A stretch of 64,000 nt of DNA from UBA5072 sp041737175 (GCA_041737175.1 JBGSSF010000021.1:62001-126000), one strand, 5' to 3'; positions 42,017 through 51,924 are shown, counted from the first letter of the stretch. Notes: a model not told the origin generated them from the letters alone. Translations and numbers: made by a program.

Positions 42017-45000
42017 TCAATCTCCCTTCGGAACGGTGAAATGAAAAGTCGTTCCCCTGTTTTCTTCGCTGTCACACCAAATTTCACCACCGTTCTTTTC
42101 AACAAATTCCCGGCACAATAGCAAACCCAGTCCGGTTCCCGTTTCACCCGCCGTGCCATTGGTTTTGTATTTCACATCGATGCGGAACAACTTCTGCCTG
42201 TTTTCGGGTGAAATGCCCACACCCTGGTCCTTTACCAGAACCACAAAATTTTCAGGCATTTCCTTAACCTCAACCTCTACAGTTTTTCCATGGGTGGTAT
42301 ATTTGACAGCATTGCTTACCAGGTTCCTGATCACGGTATTGATCATTTCACCGTCGCCAAAAGCATATAAATCCTTTTCAACCGTATTCTTCAAAACAAT
42401 TCCCTTTTCACCGGCCATTACCTTGTGTAAATTAACATTTACCTCCACAAGTTTCGTGAGGTTAAAACGTACAGGCGTGAACGTCATACCTCCGCGCTGC
42501 GATTTTGACCAGGCCAACAGGTTCTCGATAAGCTTGTTGATCAGCTCTCCCAACTGGTGAATTTTACTTAACCCGGCACGTCTGTCATCTTCCTCGATGG
42601 TATCAAAATTCCTGCTCAGCAAATCACTCATGGAATAAAGGCTAGAAAACGGGCCTTTAAGATCATGGGCAAGTATGGAAAAGAATTTGTCCTTGGTTGA
42701 ATTGAGTTCATCCAGCTTATCATTTTGCCTCATGATTTCTTCCGTACGTTCCCTGATCTTCAGCTCCAGATTTTTTTTCTCTCGGATCAGGACTCTTTCT
42801 CTCCATTTGATATAAAGATAAATAATGGCCAGGGCTAGCAATGCATATGCGAGGAAAGCAAACCTGCTTTTCCACCAGGGAGGGGTGATTTTAATTCGCA
42901 AAATGGTAGGCGTATCGTTCCAAAGTCCATCATTGTTAGTTCCCCTTACCCGGAATACATATTCTCCGGGAGGCAGTTTGGTGAAATGGACAAATCGCCT
43001 GTTTCCGGTACTTATCCATTTTTCAGACAGGGGTTCCAGCTGATAGACGTACTGGTTTTTCAAAGGATCTGTGTAATCAAGTGCAGCAAATTCAATGGTA
43101 AATGAATAGTCCCTGTAAGTGAGATTGACTTCCCCGGCATACACACTGACATTCGATCTCATGCCGTCGTTTTCCTTTTCAAAGGCAGTGATCTTCACCG
43201 GAGGTATAAAATCATTATCCCTAAGCGAATCAGGGTAGAAAGAAATAAAACCATCCATCCCTCCAAAAAATAATTCCCCGTCCTCTCCCTTTAAAACTGC
43301 CTTAAGATTAAATTCCATACCCTGCACGCCTTCTTCCAGGGTAAAGGGCGATATTTTCCGTGAAACCGGATCATACCGGGCCAGGCCGTTGCCGGTTGTG
43401 AACCACAGATCATTGTTTTCGTCCCCTACAATATCATAAATAATATTGCTGGGAAGGCCTTCGTTCATGGTAAAACAGGTAAAAACCGAATCCGCCTTGT
43501 CGAACCGGTTGACCCCGGTGCTGGTTCCGATCCAGATATTACCCTCAGCGTCTTCACAAAGTGAAATGGTATAATTATCACACAGGGTGCTTATTGATTC
43601 CTGCTGTCGCAAATAATGGTGCATTGTTCCGTCCTGCGGAACGTAACGGTCAAGGCCATTGGACGTGGCTATCCAGATATGCCTGTCCCTGTCCTCCAGC
43701 AATGAATATACCAGGTTATTGCTTAATGCAGGTGATGGATCCGAATGTGCCTGGAAAATCCGTGTTGCTTTTGTTTTAACATCCAGCACAAAGATGCCGT
43801 TCCCTGTTCCTATCCAGATGTTGGCATCGGTATCTTCCATAATGCAATAAACCCGGTTTCGGGAGAAATAGCCGGAATCCTCAATGTCAAGATACTCCTG
43901 AAGCGGGACGAAACGGTCCGGATCACGAACGAATATAAAGACCCCGTTTCTTGTTCCCAGCCAGATCCTGCCGGATCTGTCCCTGAAAATGACATGCACA
44001 TTATTTTCCGGAATATGCATTTTCCCCTGGAAAGAAGAAGAATAGTGGATGACCTTGCCGTTGCTGCGGTCAAGGATATTCAATCCCTTGTTCCAGTTGC
44101 CGATCCATAATTTCCCATCCACATCTTTGTAAAGGGAGGCAATAACATTGTCGAGCAAGTCAACTGAGGCAGGATCGTCCGTCTTTTTGTAATGATGAAA
44201 TTTCTTCTTTTTCAGGTCCATTTTGTCAATACCTGCAATGGTACCTATCCACAGATTCCGGGAATTGTCCTCATAAAGTGAATACACGATGTCATGACTG
44301 ATATAACTGGTATTGTCCGCAAGGCTTCTGAAATGTGTGAATTCAGCCGTATTCTTCTCAGTGCCGGAGGTCATCCGGTTAAGTCCCCCCTCCTCGGTTC
44401 CGATCCATACAGTGCCGTTGTGATCCTGGGTGATCGACCGGATAAAACTGTTGCTCAGGCTGCTGTTTTGATTGATTTCGTGAAACCAGTGAACGAAAAC
44501 TTTTGATTTTTTATCGTATTTATTCAGTCCGTTTGCCGTTCCAACAAGTATGTTCCCTGCCCTGTCCTCATATAGGGCCGTGATCTGGTTGTCGCTTAAA
44601 GATTGATGATCACGGACATCATGATTGAAATTTTTAAATTGCCTGCTTCCGGGATCAAAACAACCGAGCCCGTGCGCAGTGCCAAACCAGATTAAGCCTT
44701 CCTTGTCGCATATGACCGGAAATCCGATATCATAAAGAATCCCCTCATACGAAAAACGGTTGGTGTAGGACTCCAGTTCCCCGGTGATATAATTCAAAAC
44801 GCTCAGGTCAGGCGGAGTATTTATATACAAAAATGAATCGTCGGAAGAGATCCCATAAACAAAGAGATCATTGATTACAGACCCGGGCCTCTGGTGATTT
44901 ACCCGGGTAAAATGGCCTGTTTTTTTGTCATATTTGTTCAATCCCCCTTTGGTGGCGATCCACAGATTCCCCCTGGCATCTTCGGTAATGCCGAATATCC

Positions 45001-45250
45001 AGCTGCTTGAGATGGAGGTGGGATCATTGGGGTTATAGAAAAACCGCTCAAATGTATACCCGTTGAATTTATTCAATCCGTTTTGGGTACCGAACCACAT
45101 AAATCCATCGGAATCCTGAAAAATACATTTTATTTCGCTCTGCGATAATCCCTCCTTGACGGAGTAATGCTTAAAGCTGATCTGCTGGGAGGAAGCGGGG
45201 ATCACTGCGAAAATCAATAAAAAGTAAAGCAGTTTTTTTGTCAGTGACAT
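42017..45250 (-). CDS. Reg_prop/Y_Y_Y two-component sensor histidine kinase without receiver or HTH
   Basis: 1077 aa. Signal peptide (1-22), about thirteen Reg_prop propeller blades (for example DGFMWFGTQNGLNKF, GNLWIATKGGLNKYD, RNLWIGTIAGIDKMD, GNIWIGTSTGVNRFD), a Y_Y_Y domain (FTIEFAALDYTDPLKNQYVY to TPPWW), one membrane helix (FAFLAYALLALAIIYLYI), a HisKA box (ILAHDLKGPFSSL) and a HATPase domain (VKDQGVGIS, GTGLGLLLCREF). The periplasmic propeller resembles that of hybrid polysaccharide sensors, but the usual C-terminal receiver and AraC output are absent, so it must signal to a separate regulator. Divergent from the ABC exporter genes. Confidence 0.9.
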   Translation of the reverse strand: MSLTKKLLYFLLIFAVIPASSQQISFKHYSVKEGLSQSEIKCIFQDSDGFMWFGTQNGLNKFNGYTFERFFYNPNDPTSISSSWIFGITEDARGNLWIATKGGLNKYDKKTGHFTRVNHQRPGSVINDLFVYGISSDDSFLYINTPPDLSVLNYITGELESYTNRFSYEGILYDIGFPVICDKEGLIWFGTAHGLGCFDPGSRQFKNFNHDVRDHQSLSDNQITALYEDRAGNILVGTANGLNKYDKKSKVFVHWFHEINQNSSLSNSFIRSITQDHNGTVWIGTEEGGLNRMTSGTEKNTAEFTHFRSLADNTSYISHDIVYSLYEDNSRNLWIGTIAGIDKMDLKKKKFHHYKKTDDPASVDLLDNVIASLYKDVDGKLWIGNWNKGLNILDRSNGKVIHYSSSFQGKMHIPENNVHVIFRDRSGRIWLGTRNGVFIFVRDPDRFVPLQEYLDIEDSGYFSRNRVYCIMEDTDANIWIGTGNGIFVLDVKTKATRIFQAHSDPSPALSNNLVYSLLEDRDRHIWIATSNGLDRYVPQDGTMHHYLRQQESISTLCDNYTISLCEDAEGNIWIGTSTGVNRFDKADSVFTCFTMNEGLPSNIIYDIVGDENNDLWFTTGNGLARYDPVSRKISPFTLEEGVQGMEFNLKAVLKGEDGELFFGGMDGFISFYPDSLRDNDFIPPVKITAFEKENDGMRSNVSVYAGEVNLTYRDYSFTIEFAALDYTDPLKNQYVYQLEPLSEKWISTGNRRFVHFTKLPPGEYVFRVRGTNNDGLWNDTPTILRIKITPPWWKSRFAFLAYALLALAIIYLYIKWRERVLIREKKNLELKIRERTEEIMRQNDKLDELNSTKDKFFSILAHDLKGPFSSLYSMSDLLSRNFDTIEEDDRRAGLSKIHQLGELINKLIENLLAWSKSQRGGMTFTPVRFNLTKLVEVNVNLHKVMAGEKGIVLKNTVEKDLYAFGDGEMINTVIRNLVSNAVKYTTHGKTVEVEVKEMPENFVVLVKDQGVGISPENRQKLFRIDVKYKTNGTAGETGTGLGLLLCREFVEKNGGEIWCDSEENRGTTFHFTVPKGD

Positions 45251-45343
45251 AGATAATTTGTTACCTTTATGATCATCACTAAGTTAGACTTTTACTGGGT
45301 TTATTCCAAGTACATTCATAATAAGGCTATAAAATTCAACTGC

Positions 45344-46231
45344 ATGAGTCATCCTGTCATCGATATCAGCCATCTTACAAAATATTACGGAAAGACAAGA
45401 GGAATAGAAAACGTTGATCTGCAGGTCCATGAAGGCGAAATATTCGGTTTCATCGGGCCCAACGGAGCCGGTAAATCCACAACCATCCGGTTATTGCTGA
45501 ATCTGATCTTCCCGGGCAGCGGCAGCGCCAGGATCATGGGAATGGATGTCATCAGGGAAACAAAGAAGATCAAGAATTTTGTAGGTTATGTTCCTTCCGA
45601 CGCCAATGCATACTCCTCTATGAAAGTGGGGTATTTTTTGAGGTATTGCATGCGTTTTTACGATTTCAAACAAGACGAAGAGCGGTTGACAGAACTTTCG
45701 GAATGGTTTGAACTTGACCTGGACAGAAAGATCACCGAACTCTCAATGGGTAACCGGAAAAAGGTATCCATTATCCAAAGCCTGCTGCACAGGCCGAAAC
45801 TGCTTATTGTTGATGAACCAACCACCGGACTTGATCCGCTGATGCAGTCGCAGTTCTTTGAACTGTTGCGGTCAGAAAACCGGAAGGGCATGTCCGTTTT
45901 CTTTTCCTCGCATATCCTCAGCGAAGTTCAGTTGCTCTGCAAGCGTGTGGCAATCATTAAAGACGGAAAAATAGTCCAGCTGGAGGACATTGAAACCCTC
46001 CGGAAGAAACAGCTTAAGAAAGTACACATCGAATTTTCGAATCCGGAGGATAAAGCAAATTTCAGTATCCCCGGGGCGGAAAATATGATCCCCAGGATGG
46101 ACAATAACCTGTCATTTATGTATTCCGGGGACATCAGCGAACTGATCAGCAGGATTGCACCGGGTAAAATAACTGACCTGACGATCGAAGAACCATCACT
46201 CGAAGAGATATTTATGCATTATTACCAATAA
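45344..46231 (+). CDS. ABC exporter ATP-binding protein
   Basis: 295 aa from ATG 45344; the frame extends 25 residues upstream without family similarity. Walker A GPNGAGKST, signature LSMGNRKKVSI, Walker B LLIVDEPTTGLDP, H-loop VFFSSHILSEVQ: a typical drug/antibiotic-type (CcmA/YtrB-like) ATPase with a C-terminal accessory domain. Forms an exporter with the following permease gene (14 nt downstream). Substrate unknown. Confidence 0.88.
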   Translation: MSHPVIDISHLTKYYGKTRGIENVDLQVHEGEIFGFIGPNGAGKSTTIRLLLNLIFPGSGSARIMGMDVIRETKKIKNFVGYVPSDANAYSSMKVGYFLRYCMRFYDFKQDEERLTELSEWFELDLDRKITELSMGNRKKVSIIQSLLHRPKLLIVDEPTTGLDPLMQSQFFELLRSENRKGMSVFFSSHILSEVQLLCKRVAIIKDGKIVQLEDIETLRKKQLKKVHIEFSNPEDKANFSIPGAENMIPRMDNNLSFMYSGDISELISRIAPGKITDLTIEEPSLEEIFMHYYQ

Positions 46232-46245
46232 CCTTGACGCAAACC

Positions 46246-47055
46246 ATGAACCTGAACCTTTTTTCAAAGGAAATGAGATCCAATGCCTTCAGTATGATCC
46301 TCTGGATGGTGATCATATCCTTCCTGGTTGCCTTCACCATGTCGGTTTTCCCGACCTTTCTCGAAAATCAGTCCAAAGTAATGGGCATGATGAGCCTTGT
46401 TCCCAAAGGCGCCCTGCAGTTCAAGGGGATATCCGATGTTGCGGATCTGGCATCGGCACTTGGATTTTACGCAATCAACAACGTCATTTACATGATGGTG
46501 CTCGGAAGCGTCTTTTCTATCGTTCTTTCATGCAATATCCTGTTAAAGGAGGAGTATGGGAAAACTGCCGAATACCTGCTGACGCGGCCTCTTACCCGAA
46601 ACAACATTTTCTTCACCAAACTGGCGGTCGTTATTCTCTGCATCTTCCTGTTGAACCTGGTGACTGCCCTGGCAGGTTTCATAAGCCTGAAGATTGTTCA
46701 GAAGGAAGCTTTTCCTGTCAGTGCGTTCCTGGTATTATCGGTGTATACTTTTTTGCTGAACCTGCTGTTTGCAGCTCTCGGACTGTTCATGTCGACACTG
46801 GTGAAAAGACCCAGACCGATTACCACTTTCGGAATAGCCCTGGTTTTGGTTTTCTATTTTCTGTTCACCATTTCAAAGATTACCGAAAACGCTTCACAAA
46901 TAGGATATCTGAGCCCTTTCAAATATGTCCGTACGGATGTCCTGAACAAGTCCTACGGGCTCGGCTCCTGGCACCTGCTTTATTTTTCCGGCCTGTCGCT
47001 GGTATTGATAACCATAGCTTACCGGCTGTACAGGCGGAAGGACATTTATACCTGA
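46246..47055 (+). CDS. ABC-2 type exporter permease
   Basis: 269 aa from ATG 46246 (a TTG 12 nt upstream is a possible alternative). Six membrane helices with a large first loop (MMSLVPKGALQFKGISDVADL) and LLKEEYGKTAEYLLTRPLTR between helices 2 and 3, typical of ABC-2/NosY-like permeases. Pairs with the preceding ATPase. Ends 18 nt from the stop of the convergent response regulator. Confidence 0.85.
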   Translation: MNLNLFSKEMRSNAFSMILWMVIISFLVAFTMSVFPTFLENQSKVMGMMSLVPKGALQFKGISDVADLASALGFYAINNVIYMMVLGSVFSIVLSCNILLKEEYGKTAEYLLTRPLTRNNIFFTKLAVVILCIFLLNLVTALAGFISLKIVQKEAFPVSAFLVLSVYTFLLNLLFAALGLFMSTLVKRPRPITTFGIALVLVFYFLFTISKITENASQIGYLSPFKYVRTDVLNKSYGLGSWHLLYFSGLSLVLITIAYRLYRRKDIYT

Positions 47056-47073
47056 GCAACTTTCACAGGCCAA

Positions 47074-47766
47074 TCACCCTGCGATCAACTTGTATCCCAC
47101 ACCGTGCACCGTAAGAATGATCTTCGGATGGTTGGGATCGGATTCAATTTTCTGCCGGAGTTTCAGGATGAAATTGTCCACGGTGCGCGTTGTAATATCA
47201 TAATCGATGCTCCATACACTGCTCATGAGGTCATCGCGGTGTATCGTCTTCCCGGCATTCTGGTACAGGTAATGCAAAACCTCGAACTCCTTGTGCGACA
47301 TTTTAATTTCCTGATCTCTGTCCCTGGCGAGGTAATTCCTGAAATTAACCTGTATATTTCCGATGCTCACAAATTCAGGTTCGGAATGCCCTTCCCCTCC
47401 GTTGGAGCTACGCCGCAGTATGGCCTTGATCCTGGCCAGCAATTCACGTAAACTGAAAGGTTTGGTGATATAATCATCAGCACCGAGTTCCAGTCCCAAT
47501 ACCTTGTCGATTTCCTCGCCCTTGGCCGTCAGGAGAATGACCGGAGTATCCACTCCTGCCTTCCGTGCCGCCTTGCATATGTCAAAGCCGGATACTTCGG
47601 GAAGCATGACATCCAGCAGGATCAGATCATACTTACCCTGCAGAACCTTCTGCAAACCGGAGCTCCCTTCCATAGCAGCATCCACCTCGTATCCTTCAAA
47701 TTCAAGGTTATCCTTAAGACCCTGAACCATATTCAATTCATCCTCAACAATCAAAATCTTTTTCAT
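47074..47766 (-). CDS. OmpR-family response regulator
   Basis: 230 aa. Receiver with acidic pair ED (8-9), phospho-acceptor Asp52 in LLDVMLPEVSG and Lys in YITKPF, then a winged-helix domain (RTVDNFILKLRQKIESD, TVHGVGYKL). The kinase gene lies 5 nt upstream on the same strand, so they form a pair. It may also be the missing output for the Reg_prop kinase across the ABC genes, which is inference. Confidence 0.93.
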   Translation of the reverse strand: MKKILIVEDELNMVQGLKDNLEFEGYEVDAAMEGSSGLQKVLQGKYDLILLDVMLPEVSGFDICKAARKAGVDTPVILLTAKGEEIDKVLGLELGADDYITKPFSLRELLARIKAILRRSSNGGEGHSEPEFVSIGNIQVNFRNYLARDRDQEIKMSHKEFEVLHYLYQNAGKTIHRDDLMSSVWSIDYDITTRTVDNFILKLRQKIESDPNHPKIILTVHGVGYKLIAG

Positions 47767-47771
47767 AGGAA

Positions 47772-49322
47772 TTAAGTTGTTTTAACCGGAAATAAGAGCC
47801 TGAAGCGGGATCCCGATCCCTGTTTGCTGATCAGCTCGATTTTGCCATGGTGTGCATCCACAATGTGCTTGACAATAGCCAGTCCCAGTCCCGATCCCTT
47901 TACCCTGTGCGCCAGGTTTTTTTCCGTTACCCGGTAGAATTTATCAAAAATATACTTCTGGTCCCTTTCAGAGATTCCGATGCCCTGATCTTCCACCTCA
48001 AAATAGGCATAGCCATCAGATTTTCCGGTTCTGACTGCAATGTTCTTATGCTCGGCGCTGTATTTGATAGCATTGTCAATCAGGTTCACGAAGGCATCGG
48101 TGAGCGCCTCCCTGTCGGCCGAAATAGCAGGAAGGTTAACATCCGGTTCGAAGGAATAAATGAATCCCTTGTTCTCAAGCGTGTAGCGGAAAGTGAGCGA
48201 CGCATTTTCCACCACCTCGTTAATCCGGGTATCGCTGAAAAGATACTTCCTTTTGTTGCTTTCTATCTGTGAAAAGCTGAGTATTCTGTTGACCATCGAT
48301 GATAAGCGTGTCGTTTCATTCAGAATCACAGTGTAGTATTCCCTGACTTTTTCAGCGCCTTTCACCCTTCCCATTTCAAGCGTTTCAATATACATGCTGA
48401 TAAGGGCAAGCGGTGTGCGGATCTCATGTGATACACCGGATATGAAATCGCTCTTCAGCTGGGTAAGTTCGATCTGTCTGGCGATATTCCTGTATATCAG
48501 CCATGCTCCAAGCAATAGAATGACATCCATCAGACCGATCAGCAGGAGGTTTCTCCTGATTCTTTCCCTGGCCAGGTCGGCAATGGTCATCTCTTTTAAT
48601 ACAATGCCCATCGTGTAGTCTTTCAAAAACCAGAAAGGTCTTTTCTCAGATACATTGCCTGTACTTTGCTGTTTATCGGAGGAATAAAATGGCTCTTTGT
48701 CACCTGCACGGTAGGCAACGATATGAAATTTGCCCCTGGCAATTTCCTGGATCTTAGGATCAAGTACCTGGCTGATGAATTTACCGGGATCCAGGATCAG
48801 GACATTGATGATATCCCGGTCATCGAGCCGGGTTAAAAACACAATCCATTGCATGTCCCTGCCAGGGTTGCCAACAGTTTCAATTTTACGGTAACCTCCC
48901 CGCATATAGGTTTGCAGCCGCCGGATGGTGCTGTCAGCGGAAACCAAACTTGCCTTTATCCCGGCGCACAATGCAGGATCCCGGGAAGATTCCGGATAGG
49001 ATAACAGACATTCGTAATTCGGATCAAATTGAAGCAGACCTGTGACGGCCGGCATTTCATGAATGAGCTTGTTGAGTTCAGGCCCGGCATCCTGCCCGTA
49101 ATTGTTCATGCTGATGTCAATCCGGCTGGCAAGGCTGCTGACCACATCATCAGAGTATTGGTTTATGGAGAAAAGAATGGCGTCAAGCTGATTTCTGTAA
49201 ATATCCTGAATGACTTTCTCGTTCTGCCTGAGGCTGCCAATCTCAAAAACCGTAAAGAACAGAACAGGCAGGACAAGAACTGATAGGATGAGCAGGCCGA
49301 TTTTCTTTTGGGATGAACGCAT
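47772..49322 (-). CDS. Membrane sensor histidine kinase
   Basis: 516 aa. Two membrane helices (about 8-27 and 258-278) bracket an about 230-residue periplasmic sensor region without recognisable domain. Then HisKA with ISGVSHEIRTPLALISMYIE, N-box NLIDNAIKYSAEHKN, G1 VEDQGIGIS and G2 VKGSGLGLAIVKHIV. Cotranscribed with the OmpR-type regulator. Signal unknown. Confidence 0.92.
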   Translation of the reverse strand: MRSSQKKIGLLILSVLVLPVLFFTVFEIGSLRQNEKVIQDIYRNQLDAILFSINQYSDDVVSSLASRIDISMNNYGQDAGPELNKLIHEMPAVTGLLQFDPNYECLLSYPESSRDPALCAGIKASLVSADSTIRRLQTYMRGGYRKIETVGNPGRDMQWIVFLTRLDDRDIINVLILDPGKFISQVLDPKIQEIARGKFHIVAYRAGDKEPFYSSDKQQSTGNVSEKRPFWFLKDYTMGIVLKEMTIADLARERIRRNLLLIGLMDVILLLGAWLIYRNIARQIELTQLKSDFISGVSHEIRTPLALISMYIETLEMGRVKGAEKVREYYTVILNETTRLSSMVNRILSFSQIESNKRKYLFSDTRINEVVENASLTFRYTLENKGFIYSFEPDVNLPAISADREALTDAFVNLIDNAIKYSAEHKNIAVRTGKSDGYAYFEVEDQGIGISERDQKYIFDKFYRVTEKNLAHRVKGSGLGLAIVKHIVDAHHGKIELISKQGSGSRFRLLFPVKTT

Positions 49323-49381
49323 GCCACGATAATTTCTTAAATATAGAAAATTTCAAACTAATAAGCCGGGTTTTCAAATCA

Positions 49382-49417
49382 GGAAAGGAGTCAGGCCTTC
49401 ATGGCCTGCTCCTTTCC
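49382..49417 (-). terminator. Strong hairpin, probable terminator of the jelly-roll operon
   Basis: GGAAAGGAGTCAGGCC and GGCCTGCTCCTTTCC form a 15-bp stem with one bulged base and a 5-nt loop. It lies 57 nt beyond the stop of the minus-strand jelly-roll gene, before the kinase gene. The following minus-strand bases are A/T-rich but not a clean T-run. Confidence 0.65.
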
Positions 49418-49473
49418 ATCTTGAAAAACACGTATTACACAGAATCCCTTAATCCAAACTCCGGAAAAAATCC

Positions 49474-50505
49474 CTAATAATTTCCGGATTTCTTTAATTT
49501 CCTCCAGTATTCAATGTATTTGGTCTGAGTGATAATGCCAACAGGTCCTTCATAAATACCACCAACACCTCCTGTATCAAGTACCCTGACTGCCACTGTA
49601 TTCTTCTGGCCCTTTTTCAGCACTCCGGCCGGTATATAATATCCCCTGAATGCATCGTACTCCTGGCTGGTGGTAACACGCGGGTTTGTTCTTGACGGGA
49701 AGTTTCCGGTGGAGCCTACCAGCTTCCCATTGATATATACCTGGTCGATATCATCGATTTTACCCAGGATGATAACCATTTTCTCCTCGCTGCTTCCCTG
49801 GTAGGTGAATGACTTGCGGTACCAGCCATAACCGTCATAATCCCTGTAACCCTGGTCTTCCCAACGTGCCGGAACAAAGATCTCATCCCAGAGGTTATCT
49901 TCAAAATCCATGTCCTTGCGCCTGAGATCATCACCTGGCTTGAATTTCCAGGTGGTTTGCAGGTTGACATCGAAATTAACGGAAGCTTTCCCGCCGTACA
50001 GGCCAATTTCCCCGCTGACAATCCCTCCATTCTGGTAGGAGTCATATACCTTCACGGCAACCAGGTTGGGTCCGTCAAAGTTGATGTATTGCTCGGGGAT
50101 GAAGTAAACGCGTTCCGCATTATAGGCTGTAACATACTGCGGAGGAAATCCGCCGGTGGAGCCTATCTTATGACCGTTCAGAAATACCGCATCCACATCA
50201 TCAATATATCCCATGCAGAGGTATAACATGCGACCCTTATGAGCCGAGGATATCGTAACTTTTTTCCTGTAGAATGCATAGCCGTTGTAACCGTTAAATC
50301 CCTGGTCTTCCCAGGAGGAGGGGACCTTAATGGTTTCCCAACCGCTGTCATCATATTTGGGAGAGACCCATTCATCGTTGATGCCTATTGAAAACGACCA
50401 GCTACCCTTCATGCTCTGCAAAAGCGACAAATGTCCCTGAATGGCCTTCAACTGAAAGGACTGTGTGAGCAAACAGATTAAACCAATTGTAAATGCTTTT
50501 CTCAT
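49474..50505 (-). CDS. Secreted protein of two tandem sugar-binding-like jelly-roll domains
   Basis: 343 aa from the ATG at 50505, starting a signal peptide (MRKAFTIGLICLLTQSFQLKA). Two repeats of about 150 residues each have the pattern W(S/K)F..G.., YDD/FED..W, VP..WEDQG(F/Y)..Y(N/D)GY.(F/W)YRK, (L/I)G.IDD.D.V(F/Y).NG..(I/V)GSTG, AV(K/R)V.D..G..GI..G..G(L/I). This matches the sugar-binding jelly-roll of GH2 beta-galactosidases, but no catalytic TIM barrel follows. It is downstream of a paralogue with the same layout (51-nt gap). Confidence 0.75.
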   Translation of the reverse strand: MRKAFTIGLICLLTQSFQLKAIQGHLSLLQSMKGSWSFSIGINDEWVSPKYDDSGWETIKVPSSWEDQGFNGYNGYAFYRKKVTISSAHKGRMLYLCMGYIDDVDAVFLNGHKIGSTGGFPPQYVTAYNAERVYFIPEQYINFDGPNLVAVKVYDSYQNGGIVSGEIGLYGGKASVNFDVNLQTTWKFKPGDDLRRKDMDFEDNLWDEIFVPARWEDQGYRDYDGYGWYRKSFTYQGSSEEKMVIILGKIDDIDQVYINGKLVGSTGNFPSRTNPRVTTSQEYDAFRGYYIPAGVLKKGQKNTVAVRVLDTGGVGGIYEGPVGIITQTKYIEYWRKLKKSGNY

Positions 50506-50556
50506 CCTGCCTGTATTGTGAACTGTTGAAATCATAACTTCTCCTCCGGTTTGATA

Positions 50557-51654
50557 TTAGTCTTCCATAAAAGCTCCGTCAAAAAAATAGCTCCAGAATG
50601 ACCGGTCTGATTTGTATTTATTCCTGTACCGCTTGTAATTCTCAGCGGACATGATCCCAACGGGTCCTTCATAAATACCGCCGGTCAGCTGACCGTCATA
50701 TACCCTGATGGCCAATGAATTCAATCCGTTACGGTTCAACAGATCGGCAGGAATTTTATACAGTCTCCGGGCATTGTACTCCCATGATAATCTATGGGAA
50801 TTAATGATCCATCCTGACCCTCTGGGTTCACTGAACTTCCTGAGGTCATAAACACTACCGATGAATTTGCCGTTCAGATAAACCTCATCGGTGTCATCGA
50901 TCTTTCCCAGTGAAAGATAATAGTCACCGGACTTGAAATTCTGAGGCAACCTGAACTTTACCCTGTACCAGGCATATCCGTCGTAGTCATTGTATCCTTC
51001 GCTTTCCCAGGCCGAAGGAACCTGTATCCTTCTCCATTTCTCATCGTTGTAATCAGGTGATTTCCAATCCTTGTTATCGCCGGTATGGAATCTCCATTTG
51101 CCGGTGAGATTTACGCTGAGGTAATCGTTATCAGCATCGCTGAATATGCCAACCGGGCCATCAACAATACCTCCTCCGGCATAGGTGTCATAAACCTTCA
51201 CGGCAATAACATTTTCAGCATTCTCTTTAAGATACCCGGCCGGAATGGTGTATTTTCTTTCTTTACTGTAAGCGGTAACAAAGTCAGGGGGAAACTTGCC
51301 GGATTGTCCCAGCATTTTTCCGTTGATATAAACCACATCGGCATCGTCAATCCGGCCCAGCATAAGGAAAATGGGTGTAATGGCCGGTAAGTCGCCCAGT
51401 TTAAAGGTTTTTCTGTACCAGGCATATCCGTTATACTCGTTATAACCCTGCTCCTCCCATTCATCAGGGACATTTATCTGATCCCAGTCGGAATCATCAT
51501 AAGCCGGACTGGCCCACTGGATGTCGTCACCAATCGAGAACTTCCAGGATCCCGACAGGGATACGATTCTCCGTAAATCCTCTGCACTGGCTGACGCACA
51601 GAATACCAGAGCAATCAGGACCATCATGAAACGTGTATATGGTTTTGCAATCAT
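50557..51654 (-). CDS. Paralogous secreted two-domain jelly-roll protein
   Basis: 365 aa, signal peptide MIAKPYTRFMMVLIALVFCASASA. Like its neighbour it has two GH2 sugar-binding-like repeats: SWKFSIGDDIQWASPAYDD...NVPDEWEEQGYNEYNGY and RFHTGDNKDWKSPDYND...VPSAWESEGYNDYDGY, with LGRIDDADVVYINGK and LGKIDDTDEVYLNGK. The second unit has an extra about 20-residue insert (KFSEPRGSGWIINSHRLSWE). Function probably carbohydrate binding; no enzyme active site visible. Confidence 0.75.
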   Translation of the reverse strand: MIAKPYTRFMMVLIALVFCASASAEDLRRIVSLSGSWKFSIGDDIQWASPAYDDSDWDQINVPDEWEEQGYNEYNGYAWYRKTFKLGDLPAITPIFLMLGRIDDADVVYINGKMLGQSGKFPPDFVTAYSKERKYTIPAGYLKENAENVIAVKVYDTYAGGGIVDGPVGIFSDADNDYLSVNLTGKWRFHTGDNKDWKSPDYNDEKWRRIQVPSAWESEGYNDYDGYAWYRVKFRLPQNFKSGDYYLSLGKIDDTDEVYLNGKFIGSVYDLRKFSEPRGSGWIINSHRLSWEYNARRLYKIPADLLNRNGLNSLAIRVYDGQLTGGIYEGPVGIMSAENYKRYRNKYKSDRSFWSYFFDGAFMED

Positions 51655-51674
51655 GGATATGGGTTATTAAGGTT

Positions 51675-51875
51675 TTACAAAATGATCAGTCCATTTACAT
51701 AGAACTTGCCGGAATGGCCGGTTTGATCAGTGCCAGCCGGCTCACTCTGCGGATTGGCATAGAGTTCGGTTTTTGTTGCGGGACAACCGATAAATGCATT
51801 GACATCACTTTGCCGGCATTTCTGGCAGATCGCCGACAAGGCCAATAACACGGAAATAACAATAAACGGTTTCAT
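51675..51875 (-). CDS. Small secreted protein, function unknown
   Basis: 66 aa from the ATG at 51875 (an in-frame ATG at 51899 adds eight residues). A hydrophobic N-terminus (MKPFIVISVLLALSAICQKC) looks like a signal peptide, leaving about 45 residues with a GCPATKTELY segment. It ends 20 nt before the jelly-roll gene and probably shares its transcript. No family recognised, and the gene call is tentative. Confidence 0.45.
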   Translation of the reverse strand: MKPFIVISVLLALSAICQKCRQSDVNAFIGCPATKTELYANPQSEPAGTDQTGHSGKFYVNGLIIL

Positions 51876-51924
51876 AATGATATCTTTTGGGTGGTTCATC
51901 AGTTTTAAGATCTGAATTCACCAC

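Noticed and set aside
46234..46245. TTG start for the ABC permease
   Set aside because: An ATG 12 nt downstream begins the conserved N-terminus and is the simpler choice, though the TTG cannot be excluded.
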